This document shows positions 28,860 to 37,268 of a stretch of DNA of 64,000 nt, in pieces. The stretch is from Azospirillum tabaci. Lineage in GTDB: Bacteria; Pseudomonadota; Alphaproteobacteria; Azospirillales; Azospirillaceae. A program made the translations under genes and the position numbers. Each line of letters begins with the position of its first letter. Position 1 is the first letter of the stretch. The stretch is from the NCBI RefSeq assembly GCF_014596085.1, contig NZ_JACCJY010000005.1, positions 186,001-250,000 of the forward strand, written 5' to 3'. Below the pieces are notes generated by a model. That model was given only the letters and a program-made list of their open reading frames with translations, ran no database searches and had not been told where the DNA came from.

Positions 28860-29744
28860 CTACCCAGCCAGCTTCTGTTCCACCGCGGCGTTGCGGATGG
28901 CCTTCTGGAGCTTCTCGAAGGCGCGCACCTCGATCTGGCGGACGCGCTCGCGGCTGATGCCGTATTTCTGCGACAGATCCTCCAGCGTGGTGGGGTTGTC
29001 GCGCAGGCGGCGCTCCACCAGAATGTCGCGCTCGCGCTCGTTCAGGTTCTCCATGGCGGCGGTCAGCAGCTTGCGCCGCTTGCCCAACTCCTCGTTCTCG
29101 GCCAGGGAGATTTCCTGGTTCGCCGTCTCGTCCACCAGCCAGTCCTGCCACTCGCCCTCGCTGTCGGCGCGCAACGGCGCGTTCAGCGAATGGTCGGGGG
29201 CGCCGAGGCGGCGGTTCATGTTGACGACGTCCTGCTCCGGCACGTCGAGGGTCGTGGCGATGTGGCGCACCTGCTCGGGCGACATGTCGCCCTCCTCGAT
29301 GGCCTGCATCTGGCCCTTCAGGCGGCGCAGGTTGAAGAACAGCTTCTTCTGCGCCGCCGTGGTGCCCATCTTCACCAGCGACCAGCTGTGCAGGATGTAT
29401 TCCTGGATGGCGGCGCGAATCCACCACATGGCGTAGGTCGCCAGCCGGAAGCCGCGGTCGGGATCGAACCGCTTCACCGCCTGCATCATGCCCACGTTGC
29501 CCTCGGAGATCAGCTCCGACAGCGGCAGGCCGTAGCCGCGGTAGCCCATGGCGATCTTCGCCACGAGCCGCAGATGGCTGGTCACCAGCTTGTGCGCCGA
29601 GTCCGAATCCTCGATCTCCTGCCAGCGCTTGGCCAGCATGTACTCCTCCTCCGCCGCAAGCATGGGGAACTTGCGGATTTCCTGGAGGTAGCGCGAGAGG
29701 TTGCTTTCGGAACTGATGACCGGAACGCTGGATATCGTCGCCAT
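28860..29744 (-). CDS. rpoH: RNA polymerase sigma-32 factor (heat shock)
   Basis: Heat-shock sigma factor of 294 residues. Region 2 is clear (ISEGNVGMMQAVKRFDP and FRLATYAMWWIRAAIQEYIL). The RpoH box QKKLFFNLRR, the diagnostic core-binding motif of this subfamily, follows. Region 4.2 has the helix-turn-helix TLEDLSQKYGISRERVRQIE. Alphaproteobacteria often have several rpoH genes; only one is here. The start is ATG at 29744. The leader up to the rluD stop is about 180 bases and shows no promoter I can name with confidence. Confidence 0.95.
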   Translation of the reverse strand: MATISSVPVISSESNLSRYLQEIRKFPMLAAEEEYMLAKRWQEIEDSDSAHKLVTSHLRLVAKIAMGYRGYGLPLSELISEGNVGMMQAVKRFDPDRGFRLATYAMWWIRAAIQEYILHSWSLVKMGTTAAQKKLFFNLRRLKGQMQAIEEGDMSPEQVRHIATTLDVPEQDVVNMNRRLGAPDHSLNAPLRADSEGEWQDWLVDETANQEISLAENEELGKRRKLLTAAMENLNERERDILVERRLRDNPTTLEDLSQKYGISRERVRQIEVRAFEKLQKAIRNAAVEQKLAG

Positions 29745-29927
29745 GTTGGACCCTCTCCGACGGCTGTTGTTCGTGCCTTCTCACGGGCACACGGCCGTTC
29801 ACTGTTCTGCGCCGCCTCGCCGTCCGCTTGCCCGTTCGATCCGCCGGGGATGGTCCCGGATGCAAGCGTGAGCGTGGGTGGCTGTTGACGCGAAGAATAA
29901 CCGACTTCTGCGCGCGGGTATAGTGGA

Positions 29928-30980
29928 TTACAGCGATTCTAAGAAATCTGACAAATCTTTAATATCCGTGGGTAGCGGCGCCTGGAAGCGGACCGTCTCC
30001 CCCGTTGCGGGGTGCCGGAAGGTCAGCCCGACGGCGTGCAACGCCTGACGTGGAAAGCCAACAAACCGTTCGCGATGGGGTTCCGGCAGGGCTGAGGCGT
30101 GCTTGCCGCCGGCCCGGCCGGCACGCCCCTTGCCGTAGAGCGGGTCGCCGACGATGGGATGGCCGATGTGCGCCATGTGCACGCGGATCTGGTGGGTGCG
30201 TCCGGTCTCCAGCGTGCATTCGACCAGCGCCAGCGCGGTGCCGAAGGAGCGGACGACGCGGTAGCGGGTGGCCGCGTGCTTTCCGCCGCCGGTGACCACA
30301 GCCATCTTCTTGCGGTCGGTGCTGCTGCGCCCGATGTTGCCCTCGATCCGTCCCTCGCGGGGGGAGGGGACGCCCCAAACGAGAGCTTGGTAGGTGCGGC
30401 TGAGCGTGCGGCCGGAGAACTGCTCCGTCAGCGCGTGGTGCGCGCGGTCGTTCTTGGCGACGACCATCAGGCCGCTGGTGTCCTTGTCGAGCCGGTGGAC
30501 GATCCCGGGACGCCGCACGCCGCCGATGCCCGACAGGCTGTCGCCGCAGTGGGCGAGCAGGGCGTTGACCAGCGTGCCGTCCGGATTGCCGGCGGCGGGG
30601 TGGACCACCATGCCCGCGGGCTTGTCGATCACCAACACGTCCTCATCCTCATAGACCACGTCCAGGGGTATGTCCTGGGCTTCGGGCTGTGCAGGCTCAG
30701 CTTCGGGGATGAAAACGTCGAAAGTTTGTCCGGGCTTGACCTTCACGGAAGGGTCCGTGACCGTCCGCCCGTTGCCGTCCTGCACGCAGCCCTGCTCCAG
30801 CAGAGCCTGCACGCGCGACCGCGACAGGCCGGGAAGCCCCGTCGCCAGGGCCTTGTCGAGCCGCTGGCCGCCGGCCTCGTCCGGAACGCTCCAGCGGTGC
30901 CGCGTGCCTTCGCCGGTTTCGCCGTCCTGCGTTCCGGTGTATTCGTCCTCATCGTCGTCGATTTCGGTGCGTTCGGGCAT
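29928..30980 (-). CDS. rluD: 23S rRNA pseudouridine synthase, RluD/RluA family
   Basis: Isomerises uridines in 23S rRNA. After an acidic N-terminus (about 1-25) comes an S4-type RNA-binding domain (LDKALATGLPGLSRSRVQALLEQGCV), then the catalytic domain with HRLDKDTSGLMVV, whose aspartate in RLDKDT is the family nucleophile, and the RTHQIRVH motif. At 350 residues the length is typical. The ATG at 30980 gives MPERTEIDDDED, with GGAG about eleven bases upstream; a longer open frame lacks coding character. It is divergent from the small membrane protein gene at 31027, with 46 bases between. Confidence 0.92.
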   Translation of the reverse strand: MPERTEIDDDEDEYTGTQDGETGEGTRHRWSVPDEAGGQRLDKALATGLPGLSRSRVQALLEQGCVQDGNGRTVTDPSVKVKPGQTFDVFIPEAEPAQPEAQDIPLDVVYEDEDVLVIDKPAGMVVHPAAGNPDGTLVNALLAHCGDSLSGIGGVRRPGIVHRLDKDTSGLMVVAKNDRAHHALTEQFSGRTLSRTYQALVWGVPSPREGRIEGNIGRSSTDRKKMAVVTGGGKHAATRYRVVRSFGTALALVECTLETGRTHQIRVHMAHIGHPIVGDPLYGKGRAGRAGGKHASALPEPHRERFVGFPRQALHAVGLTFRHPATGETVRFQAPLPTDIKDLSDFLESL

Positions 30981-31026
30981 CGTTCGGCAAAACTCCTCAC
31001 ATTCGCGCGAGAGTGGACCCCAAACC

Positions 31027-31353
31027 GTGCAGTTCCTCAAGGCACTCGTCGTCATCATGGGCGTGATGATCATCGCCGGCTTCGCGATCCTCGGCGTCGA
31101 ACTCTACAAGCGCATCAGCGATCCGGAGCGCCGGGCCGCCGCCGAGACCGAGCGCGCCGCCACCCCCGCGGGCCGGGCGGAGGAGGTCACGCTGGGCCTG
31201 CCGGCGGGCGCGCGCCTGGGCGACCCGGTGGCGGTGGGCAACCGCGTCGTCTTCCGCGTCACCATACCGGACGCCCCCGATCGTCTTTATGTGATGGACC
31301 CGCGCACCGGCGCCATCGCCGTGACCGTCACCGCCGGAGCCGCCGCGCCATGA
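31027..31353 (+). CDS. Small membrane-anchored protein (possibly DUF6476-like)
   Basis: A 108-residue protein starting with one membrane helix (FLKALVVIMGVMIIAGFAIL), followed by a charged linker and a small beta-rich domain with RLYVMDPRTGAIAVTV. The position beside rluD and the architecture resemble the DUF6476 family; this is from memory, not a search. The start is GTG at 31027. Its TGA overlaps the ATG of the threonine aldolase gene (ATGA), implying translational coupling. Confidence 0.68.
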   Translation: MQFLKALVVIMGVMIIAGFAILGVELYKRISDPERRAAAETERAATPAGRAEEVTLGLPAGARLGDPVAVGNRVVFRVTIPDAPDRLYVMDPRTGAIAVTVTAGAAAP

Positions 31354-32399
31354 CCAACGCCGTCATTCACGACTTCCGCAGCGACAATGTGGCCGGCGCG
31401 GCGCCGGAGGTGGTCAACGCCCTGGCCGCGGCCGCGGTCGGGTCCGCCGATCCCTATGGGCAGGACCCGCTGACCGCCAGCGTCACCCGTCGCCTGTCCG
31501 CTCTCTTCGAGGCGGAGGTGACGGTGTTCCCGGTCGCCACCGGGACGGCGGCCAACGCGCTGGCCCTGTCGGCCCTGGTCCCACCCTACGGCGCGGTCTA
31601 CTGCCACCAGGAAAGCCACATCCACGTCGACGAGTGCGGCGCACCGGAGATGGCGACCGGCGGGGCCAAGCTGGTGCCGCTGGCCGGGGAGGGTGGCAAG
31701 CTGACCCCCGCCGCTCTGAGCGCGGCGCTGGCCGGGGCGGGCATCGGCGTGGTGCACCGGGTGCAGCCCGCCGCCCTCAGCCTGACGCAGGCGACCGAGG
31801 CTGGGACGGTCTACCGTCCGCAGGAGGTGGCGGCCCTGTCCGACGTCGCGCATGCCCACGGCATGGCGGTGCACATGGACGGCGCCCGCTTCGCCAACGC
31901 GGTGGCCCGGCTGGGCTGCGCCCCGGCGGAGGTGACCTGGAAGGCCGGGGTGGACGTGCTGTCGCTGGGCGGCACCAAGGGCGGCTGCCTCGCCGCGGAG
32001 GCCGTGGTGTTCTTCAACCCGGCGCTGGCCGAGGATTTCGGCTTCCGCCGCAAGCGGGCCGGGCACTTGGTGTCCAAGGGCCGCTTCCTGTCGGCGCAGC
32101 TCGACGCTTGGCTGGCCGACGATCTGTGGCTGCGGCTGGCCCGCCACGCCAACGCCATGGCCGACCGGCTGTCTCAGGGGCTCGCCACCCTGCCGGGGGC
32201 GGAGCTGGCTCATCCGGTGGAGGCCAACGAGGTCTTCGTGCGCCTGCCCGCCGCGGTGGCCGACGGGCTGGAGGCGGCGGGCTACCGCTTCTACCGCTGG
32301 GAGGGCGATCTGCTGCGTCTGGTCACCGCCTTCGACACGCCGCAGGCCGTCGTGAACTCTTTTCTGAAAATCGCCAAGGATCTGTCAGAAAAGGCTTGA
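31350..32399 (+). CDS. Low-specificity L-threonine aldolase
   Basis: PLP-dependent cleavage of threonine or allo-threonine to glycine and acetaldehyde. The 349 residues have the expected fold-type I features: the DFRSDNVAGAAPEV opening, VFPVATGTAANALALS for the cofactor phosphate, HMDGARFANA, and the PLP lysine in LSLGGTKGGCLAAEAVV. The gene starts inside the stop of the preceding membrane protein gene. It is followed by the tRNA-Glu pair. Confidence 0.9.
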   Translation: MTNAVIHDFRSDNVAGAAPEVVNALAAAAVGSADPYGQDPLTASVTRRLSALFEAEVTVFPVATGTAANALALSALVPPYGAVYCHQESHIHVDECGAPEMATGGAKLVPLAGEGGKLTPAALSAALAGAGIGVVHRVQPAALSLTQATEAGTVYRPQEVAALSDVAHAHGMAVHMDGARFANAVARLGCAPAEVTWKAGVDVLSLGGTKGGCLAAEAVVFFNPALAEDFGFRRKRAGHLVSKGRFLSAQLDAWLADDLWLRLARHANAMADRLSQGLATLPGAELAHPVEANEVFVRLPAAVADGLEAAGYRFYRWEGDLLRLVTAFDTPQAVVNSFLKIAKDLSEKA

Positions 32400-32467
32400 T
32401 CGGGCAGGGTGGGTTCGCTAAAAACCCGCCACGCCGACGACGCCACGTCGTCAGACGACGAAAGACT

Positions 32468-32543
32468 GTCCCCTTCGTCTAGAGGCCTAGGACACCGCCC
32501 TCTCACGGCGGTAACAGGGGTTCGAATCCCCTAGGGGACGCCA
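32468..32543 (+). tRNA. tRNA-Glu (anticodon CTC), copy 1
   Basis: A 76-base gene including encoded CCA. Acceptor stem GTCCCC/GGGGAC, D-arm with CTAGAGGCCTAG, anticodon stem CCGCC/GGCGG with loop CTCTCAC (anticodon CTC) and T-loop GGTTCGAATCC are all present. It is almost identical to E. coli tRNA-Glu except for the CTC anticodon. A second identical copy begins 37 bases downstream. Confidence 0.96.
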
Positions 32544-32580
32544 ATTCGATCGGCTGGCAACCGAGCATCGCCCGATGAAG

Positions 32581-32656
32581 GTCCCCTTCGTCTAGAGGCC
32601 TAGGACACCGCCCTCTCACGGCGGTAACAGGGGTTCGAATCCCCTAGGGGACGCCA
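32581..32656 (+). tRNA. tRNA-Glu (anticodon CTC), copy 2
   Basis: Identical in all 76 bases to the copy at 32468, with the same CTC anticodon and encoded CCA. The 37-base spacer is not repeated elsewhere nearby. The two are presumably transcribed together and end at the hairpin at 32679. Confidence 0.96.
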
Positions 32657-32678
32657 TCCTTTCCGGCATCAACGATCC

Positions 32679-32702
32679 ACGGCCCGCCCTTCGGCGGGCC
32701 GT
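32679..32702 (+). terminator. Terminator of the tRNA-Glu pair
   Basis: Perfect 10-base inverted repeat ACGGCCCGCC / GGCGGGCCGT with the stable CTTC tetraloop, 22 bases after the second tRNA and followed by a short T-containing tract (CGTCGTTT). It may also serve the convergent methyltransferase gene. Confidence 0.72.
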
Positions 32703-32745
32703 CGTCGTTTCGGGAGTGCACCGGCGTGGTTTCGCCGCGCCCTCC

Positions 32746-33504
32746 TCAGGTCTTGCGAATCAGGAAGGACATGGAGTCCGCGGTCTCGTAGAGCGGCACG
32801 CCGCAGCGGCAGCGCATCGCCGCGTAGTCGTAATCGCTGGAACCGCATTTGTAGCAGTGAAGGGGCAAGCGCGTGCGCCGATAGAGTTCGATCCCGGCGA
32901 TGTCCATGTGCAGCGCCTTCACCTCGTCCGCCGTGAAGAAGTCCTTGGACGCCAAGCCCGCGGCCATCGCGTCCGTGAAGGGAATCCCCGCTGCCCGGAT
33001 GTGCTGGAGGGCGAGAAGCACCTGGAGGCTGGTGGCCGGGGGCTGGGCGTAATCGGCGCAATAGGCCCGGTAGAGGCCGTGCTCCGGGTGCGAGGTGTGA
33101 ACGTCTTCCAGAATGTACAGGCCGCCGCTGCGCAGGTGGGGCAGGGACTGGGTCAGGCACCACGCCTGATGCTGGGGGATGTGACTGCCGTCTTCGATGA
33201 TGAGGTCGAAGAGGATGCCGTTGGCCCGCAGGCTGCGCCCGATGTGCTCGGGATCGTTCTGGTCGAACCGCACATACTGGATGCGGTCGTCTTGCGGCCA
33301 TTCCGGCTGCGGTTCCAGGATGTCGGCGCCGATGATGAAGGCGTCCGGAAACTGTGAACGCAGCCAGCGGATCGAATCGCCCCGGAACACCCCGTATTCC
33401 AGGATGATCCGCACCGGGCCCAGCGTCTGGAAGGCCTGACGGTAGGTGTCGATGTACTGGTGCCAGTAATGCTTGTCGGAACCCGTCCCGTCCGCGCTGC
33501 CCAT
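32746..33504 (-). CDS. Class I SAM-dependent methyltransferase-like protein with zinc-ribbon-like tail
   Basis: A 252-residue protein. The N-terminal part has the pattern ILEYGVFRGDSIRWLRSQFPDAFIIGADILE, a motif I / acidic-loop arrangement of class I methyltransferases. LIIEDGSHIPQHQAWCLTQSLPHLRSGG follows, as in the rhamnosyl O-methyltransferase / cephalosporin hydroxylase-like group. The C-terminus has CYKCGSSDYDYAAMRCRCG, four cysteines that could bind zinc. The ATG at 33504 follows AAAGGGGA. The substrate is unknown; sugar or lipid methylation would fit the group. Confidence 0.7.
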   Translation of the reverse strand: MGSADGTGSDKHYWHQYIDTYRQAFQTLGPVRIILEYGVFRGDSIRWLRSQFPDAFIIGADILEPQPEWPQDDRIQYVRFDQNDPEHIGRSLRANGILFDLIIEDGSHIPQHQAWCLTQSLPHLRSGGLYILEDVHTSHPEHGLYRAYCADYAQPPATSLQVLLALQHIRAAGIPFTDAMAAGLASKDFFTADEVKALHMDIAGIELYRRTRLPLHCYKCGSSDYDYAAMRCRCGVPLYETADSMSFLIRKT

Positions 33505-33518
33505 TCGCAATCCCCTTT

Positions 33519-33552
33519 GCCGGCCTTTCCGCATGATACGGGAAAGGCCGGC
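33519..33552 (-). terminator. Hairpin between lytic transglycosylase and methyltransferase genes
   Basis: Perfect 12-base inverted repeat GCCGGCCTTTCC / GGAAAGGCCGGC with a 10-base loop, just past the transglycosylase stop and directly before the methyltransferase ribosome site. Confidence 0.6.
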
Positions 33553-33561
33553 GGGAGCGCT

Positions 33562-34557
33562 TCATCGTTTTGCAGAGGCGCCCGACCGGGAGACGCTCAA
33601 CTCGGCGACCTCCTCCTGCTTCGCGGCGGGGAGGCCGGCGGAGCGCACCACGCCCGGATCGTGGGGATGGACGCGGCGCGGATAGACGCTGTGGACCTTC
33701 ACCACATAGTCCTGCGTCTCGCGGTAGGGGGGGACGCCCTTGTACTGGACCACGGCCCCTTCGCCCGCGTTGTAGCCGGCCAGCGCCAGGGTCACGTTGC
33801 CGTCGAAGTAGGCCAGCAGCCAGCGCAGATACTTCATGCCGCCGCGCAGGTTCTGCTCGGGGTCGAAAGGCTTGGTCACGCCGAAGCGCTCTGCCGTCTC
33901 GGGGATGAGCTGCATGAGCCCCATGGCGTTCTTCTCGGACACCACATCCACGCGGTAGCCGGATTCGACGGCGATCACCGCCAGCACCAGATCCGGGTCG
34001 AGCCCGTAGCTGGGAGCCATCTTGGTGACCATCGCGCGGATTTCCTTGGGCGGCATGCGGATGACGCCCCATCGCACGCTCGGCGGTTCGCAGCGGTCGG
34101 GCGTCTTGCTCACCGCGCCCTTGCCCGTGGCGCTGGCCGGCTTGACCATCCGCGTCGCGTCCTCGTTGCCCAGCAGGGCGGCGCGGCGCAGCCAGGAGCG
34201 GCCGAGTTCCTCATCCTTCGACACCGCACCCCGTCCGGCCATGTGCATGCGCCCGGCGCGGTAGGCCGCTTCGGCGTAGTCCTGGCGGGCCGCCCGGCAA
34301 TAGAGGGAAAGGGCCATCCGCTCGTCCCGGTTCACGCCCTTGCCGACCTCGTAGCGCATGGCCAGCTCATACTGGGCGCGGGCGCTGCCCTTGCTGGCGA
34401 GCGCCTCCAGCGCGCGGATCGTGCGCTCGGACGAGTTTTGAAAAGACGGGGGCTGGGCTGTTGCCGTCTGGACCGACACCTCCTGGGCTGCGGCCGGCAG
34501 AGCCGTCAGAAGGGACGCGATCAGCCCGCCGGCGGCCAGCGCCGCCGCGGTTTTCAC
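33562..34557 (-). CDS. Lytic transglycosylase (SLT domain) with Sel1-like repeats
   Basis: Exported murein-degrading enzyme, 331 residues from the chosen start. A signal peptide (VKTAAALAAGG...LPAAAQ) comes first, then Sel1/TPR-like helices (ALASKGSARAQYELAMRYEVGKGV, DYAEAAYRAGRMHMAGRGAV, ELGRSWLRRAALLGNEDA). The SLT domain follows, with catalytic Glu in AVESGYRVDVVSEKNAMGLMQLIP and GYNAGEGAV near the end. The GTG at 34557 is chosen because it places the signal peptide first. The frame is open to an ATG at 34887 with a strong GGGAGG, but those 110 codons use codons atypical for this genome. Confidence 0.83.
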   Translation of the reverse strand: MKTAAALAAGGLIASLLTALPAAAQEVSVQTATAQPPSFQNSSERTIRALEALASKGSARAQYELAMRYEVGKGVNRDERMALSLYCRAARQDYAEAAYRAGRMHMAGRGAVSKDEELGRSWLRRAALLGNEDATRMVKPASATGKGAVSKTPDRCEPPSVRWGVIRMPPKEIRAMVTKMAPSYGLDPDLVLAVIAVESGYRVDVVSEKNAMGLMQLIPETAERFGVTKPFDPEQNLRGGMKYLRWLLAYFDGNVTLALAGYNAGEGAVVQYKGVPPYRETQDYVVKVHSVYPRRVHPHDPGVVRSAGLPAAKQEEVAELSVSRSGASAKR

Positions 34558-35192
34558 CGCCTTGAAGCGCCTTTCGCCGATTGGTGAGGCCGGCCGGTCT
34601 TTCGGTGTATGCGAGAAGATCGCCGCGCTAGAGCCAACGTCCGGCTGTCCGCGAAAGACGTAATGCGATATGGTTCCGGCCAACAGAGGAAGCGGACTAC
34701 AATGAAATAAGACTTCCACTAAGGGACGGAAACGCCGCCTATACAGAGAAGAAGAGCCGCTGGCAGCGGACCTGCGGATGGATGAATGAGCGAATTCATC
34801 GTTGGCCATAGACATGGCTATCCCGCAAAGGAGATTTGAGGTCGGTTGGTGAAAGCCAGCCGGCCTTTTCCTTTTGAGCAAAGTCATGGAGCCTCCCGTA
34901 TGTCCGGAGACGATACATCATCTCCGATCGAATGCTACGGGAGCAATCGGACGATCAATGACATGTTAGGGGTAATCTCGCCAAATTGTGAAGGGGCCTA
35001 GCCTTTTTCCCAACTGGCAGCCCCTGTGGTGCACCATTACGTACTGATGGACCGACGATCGTCGTTGGAGAATCCGGTTATGCCCCGCGCGCATTCGGCG
35101 CAAGCGGGGGCCGGAGTAATGGTTCGGGCGTTTCAGACGCGCCCTGAGCGATCAGGACATCTTTCGGTACACAGGGAGGCAGCGTTCCACCG
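34558..35192. other. Intergenic region between lytic transglycosylase and ECF sigma factor
   Basis: About 635 bases, visibly poorer in GC than the coding regions. The minus strand holds an open frame (34887-34558) continuous with the transglycosylase, with a good ribosome site but codon use (AGG, TTA, ATA, AAA) unlike real genes here. It may be a leader. The right part is the divergent upstream region of the sigma factor gene. I see no RNA gene or clear promoter. Confidence 0.45.
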
Positions 35193-35897
35193 ATGGCGAA
35201 CCACGTCGCGAGTTCCTTGCGCCGTCCGGCAAGCAGCCCCGCGCCGCTTGACCCCGTCGCCCTCAAGCCGGTGATGGGAAGCCGCCGTGCGGACGAGGAC
35301 GAGTTGAACGTTGCGGTCGAAGCCGAGGATGGCGTCGAAGCCGACGATCCGGCCGCCGAAGACGCGGCGGAAGCGTCTTCGGCACCGTTGGCGCCCCCCG
35401 ATCCGGCGATCATCGCGCAGATCGAGGCGGAGATTCCCCGCCTGCGCCGTTTCGCCCGCGCCATGGTGCGGGACGCCACGCTGGCCGACGACCTCGTCCA
35501 GGAATGCCTGGAGCGCGCCCTGTCGCGCCTGCATCTGTGGCGGCCCGGCAGCAACCTGCGCGCCTGGCTCTTCACCATCCTGCGCAACCTGCACATCAAC
35601 GGCATCCGCCGCCGGCAGGCGGTCGTGGACATCGACGGGGAAGGGCAGGCGGCGATCGGCGCCGCCCATGGCGGGCAGTTCGTCCGGCTGGAGCTGCGCG
35701 ATCTGAAGCGCGCGCTCGGCCTGTTGCCGACCGAGCAGCGGGAGGTGGTCCTGCTGATCGGGCTGGAGGGCATCTCCTATGGCGAGGCCGCGGACATCCT
35801 CGGCATTTCGATCGGCACCGTGAAGTCGCGCCTGTCGCGCGGGCGGCGTGCCCTGCGCCAGCTCATGGAAGGGCACAGCCCGACCGACGAGGACTGA
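35193..35897 (+). CDS. ECF-type RNA polymerase sigma factor
   Basis: A 234-residue extracytoplasmic-function sigma factor. An unusual Ala/Asp/Glu-rich N-terminal extension of about 70 residues precedes region 2 (LRRFARAMVRDATLADDLVQE, ERALSRLHLWRPGSNLRAWLF) and region 4 (LGLLPTEQREVVLLIGLEGISYGEAADILGISIGTVKSRLSRGR). Region 2 strongly resembles EcfG/RpoE-type general stress sigma factors of alphaproteobacteria, but neither PhyR nor NepR is next to it, so assignment to that pathway is inference. ATG at 35193 lies after GGGAGG at a long spacing; ATG at 35274 is an alternative. Confidence 0.88.
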   Translation: MANHVASSLRRPASSPAPLDPVALKPVMGSRRADEDELNVAVEAEDGVEADDPAAEDAAEASSAPLAPPDPAIIAQIEAEIPRLRRFARAMVRDATLADDLVQECLERALSRLHLWRPGSNLRAWLFTILRNLHINGIRRRQAVVDIDGEGQAAIGAAHGGQFVRLELRDLKRALGLLPTEQREVVLLIGLEGISYGEAADILGISIGTVKSRLSRGRRALRQLMEGHSPTDED

Positions 35898-36116
35898 CCC
35901 GTCCGCGTTCCGTCTTCGATGACGCTGGGTCTTCAATAGCACTGGCCGCACAGAGAAACCGGCAACGCTCCGGATGGGGCGTTGCCGGTCAGGTGCGAGG
36001 CTAACATCGAGAGGCTTTGGGGGTACTCGCGAGCCCGGCCCTCCGAGACGTGAAAGACCGGACAAGGGCGCGCTGCGGGAAACGCCCGCCCGGACGGTTC
36101 CGGGCGGGTGCTGGGT

Positions 36117-36281
36117 CTAGCGGCGCCTGACCAGGCCCAGAATCAAACTCGCCGCGAACAGGATCAGGAAAAGGAAGAACAGGATTTGCGCAATGCCTGA
36201 GGAGGCTGACGCAACCCCGCCGAAACCGAGTGCGCCGGCGATCAGCGCGATCACGAAGAAAACAAGTGCCCAATAGAGCAT
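36117..36281 (-). CDS. DUF1328-family small membrane protein (54 aa)
   Basis: A 54-residue protein beginning [20 protein letters not shown] and ending in RRR. It has two hydrophobic helices separated by a small Gly/Ala/Ser turn, matching the widespread DUF1328 family of tiny inner-membrane proteins. The ribosome site GGGAGG lies six bases before the ATG. Molecular function is unknown; in several alphaproteobacteria such genes belong to the general stress regulon. A GGAAC...GTT promoter-like element lies about 100 bases upstream. Confidence 0.88.
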   Translation of the reverse strand: MLYWALVFFVIALIAGALGFGGVASASSGIAQILFFLFLILFAASLILGLVRRR

Positions 36282-36611
36282 CCTAACCTCCCTCGCTCGG
36301 TCCGAAGCGCGTTACAGCTCGTCCGGCGCGCAGTCTGTTGAACGTCCTACTCTGTGAAGAGCGTGTTAGTATTGTGCAGAACACGGCTCCGGTCTGAAAG
36401 GTTCCCGGACTCCGCTCCCGTAAAGAGCTTTTTTTGGGTAGGGTCGGTTCCAAAAGGGGGAGGGGCATCCCGATAACGCTGGCTTGACCGCAACAACGGG
36501 CGACGAACGCTGTTGTCGGGGTCGCCAGCCTGCTCGGTTCCGGCCGGGCGGGCGAAATGGCGCAGCACCGCTCCGCCGGTGCGAGACGCCGTATCGAGAG
36601 AAGAGGATGCC
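36282..36611. other. Divergent intergenic region of DUF1328 and secreted-protein genes
   Basis: 330 bases with mixed composition, including a T-rich run near 36430. It contains the candidate EcfG promoter on the minus strand and the ribosome site of the plus-strand gene at its right end. No gene is visible on either strand. Confidence 0.45.
36380..36405 (-). promoter_or_regulatory. Candidate EcfG-type promoter upstream of the DUF1328 gene
   Basis: Minus strand GGAAC (36405-36401) followed after 18 bases by GTT (36382-36380). This fits the GGAAC-N16/17-cGTT pattern recognised by general stress sigma factors, except that the base before GTT is T. Short motifs arise by chance, so support is weak. 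Confidence 0.3.
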
Positions 36612-37250
36612 ATGAACGCCAAACTGTCCCTTGCCGTTCTCGCCGCGACCCTGGCGGCCGCCCCCGCCGCGATGGCCCAGACCTATCCGAACAACGCGCC
36701 GCAGGTTCCCTACGAGCGCTCCAGCCCGTCGGGCCTGCCGACCACCAGCCCGCAGGTGGAAAGCCTGCCCGGCGAGCGGGCCGACCCGTGGAGCGATCGG
36801 ACGCAGAAGCGGATGCCGGATGGGCGCATGCCCGACCGGGTGACCAGCGGCAGCGCCGAATCCACGGTCGGGGCCGGGACCGCGGGCACCTATGGCAGCA
36901 CGGGCAGTTATGGAGCGCCCGGCACCTACGGTTCGACCGGCACCATGAACTCCATGCCCAACAGCGGCGCGATGGGGACCACCGGATCGGCCACCGGCAC
37001 CATGCAGGGCAACCGGCAGGTCATCATGAACGTCGATCCGAACACCGCCCAGCGCGCCGAGCGCGGTCAGAACCGCAAGGAGCTGATGCAGACGTCGCTG
37101 CTGAACTACTTCAGCGCCGCCGGCTTCACCTCGGTCCGCGACTTCCGCAAGCAGGGTGAGAACTACGTGGCGGAAGCCCAGTCGGCCAACGGCACCTGGA
37201 GCACCGTGCTTCTCGACACCAAGACCGGGACGATCTCCGAAATGCGCTGA
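36612..37250 (+). CDS. Small secreted protein with Gly/Ser/Thr/Tyr-rich repeats
   Basis: A 212-residue exported protein. The signal peptide covers about 1-22 (LAAAPAAMAQ). A Pro/Ser-rich segment follows, then a low-complexity tract at 88-130 built on GTYGSTG / GSYGAPG units. A C-terminal domain of about 70 residues (140-212, VRDFRKQGENYVAEAQSANGTWSTVLLDTKTGTI) resembles PepSY-like folds. ATG at 36612 follows GAAGAGG. It converges on the YjbH-family gene with 18 bases between stops. The function is unknown; a periplasmic or envelope role is plausible. Confidence 0.75.
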   Translation: MNAKLSLAVLAATLAAAPAAMAQTYPNNAPQVPYERSSPSGLPTTSPQVESLPGERADPWSDRTQKRMPDGRMPDRVTSGSAESTVGAGTAGTYGSTGSYGAPGTYGSTGTMNSMPNSGAMGTTGSATGTMQGNRQVIMNVDPNTAQRAERGQNRKELMQTSLLNYFSAAGFTSVRDFRKQGENYVAEAQSANGTWSTVLLDTKTGTISEMR

Positions 37251-37268
37251 TCCCCGGTCCGCCGCGGC

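Noticed and set aside
29745..29927. Sigma32 or named heat-shock promoter before rpoH
   Set aside because: No CTTGAA...CCCCAT pair at correct spacing was found; candidate -10 boxes lack a matching -35.
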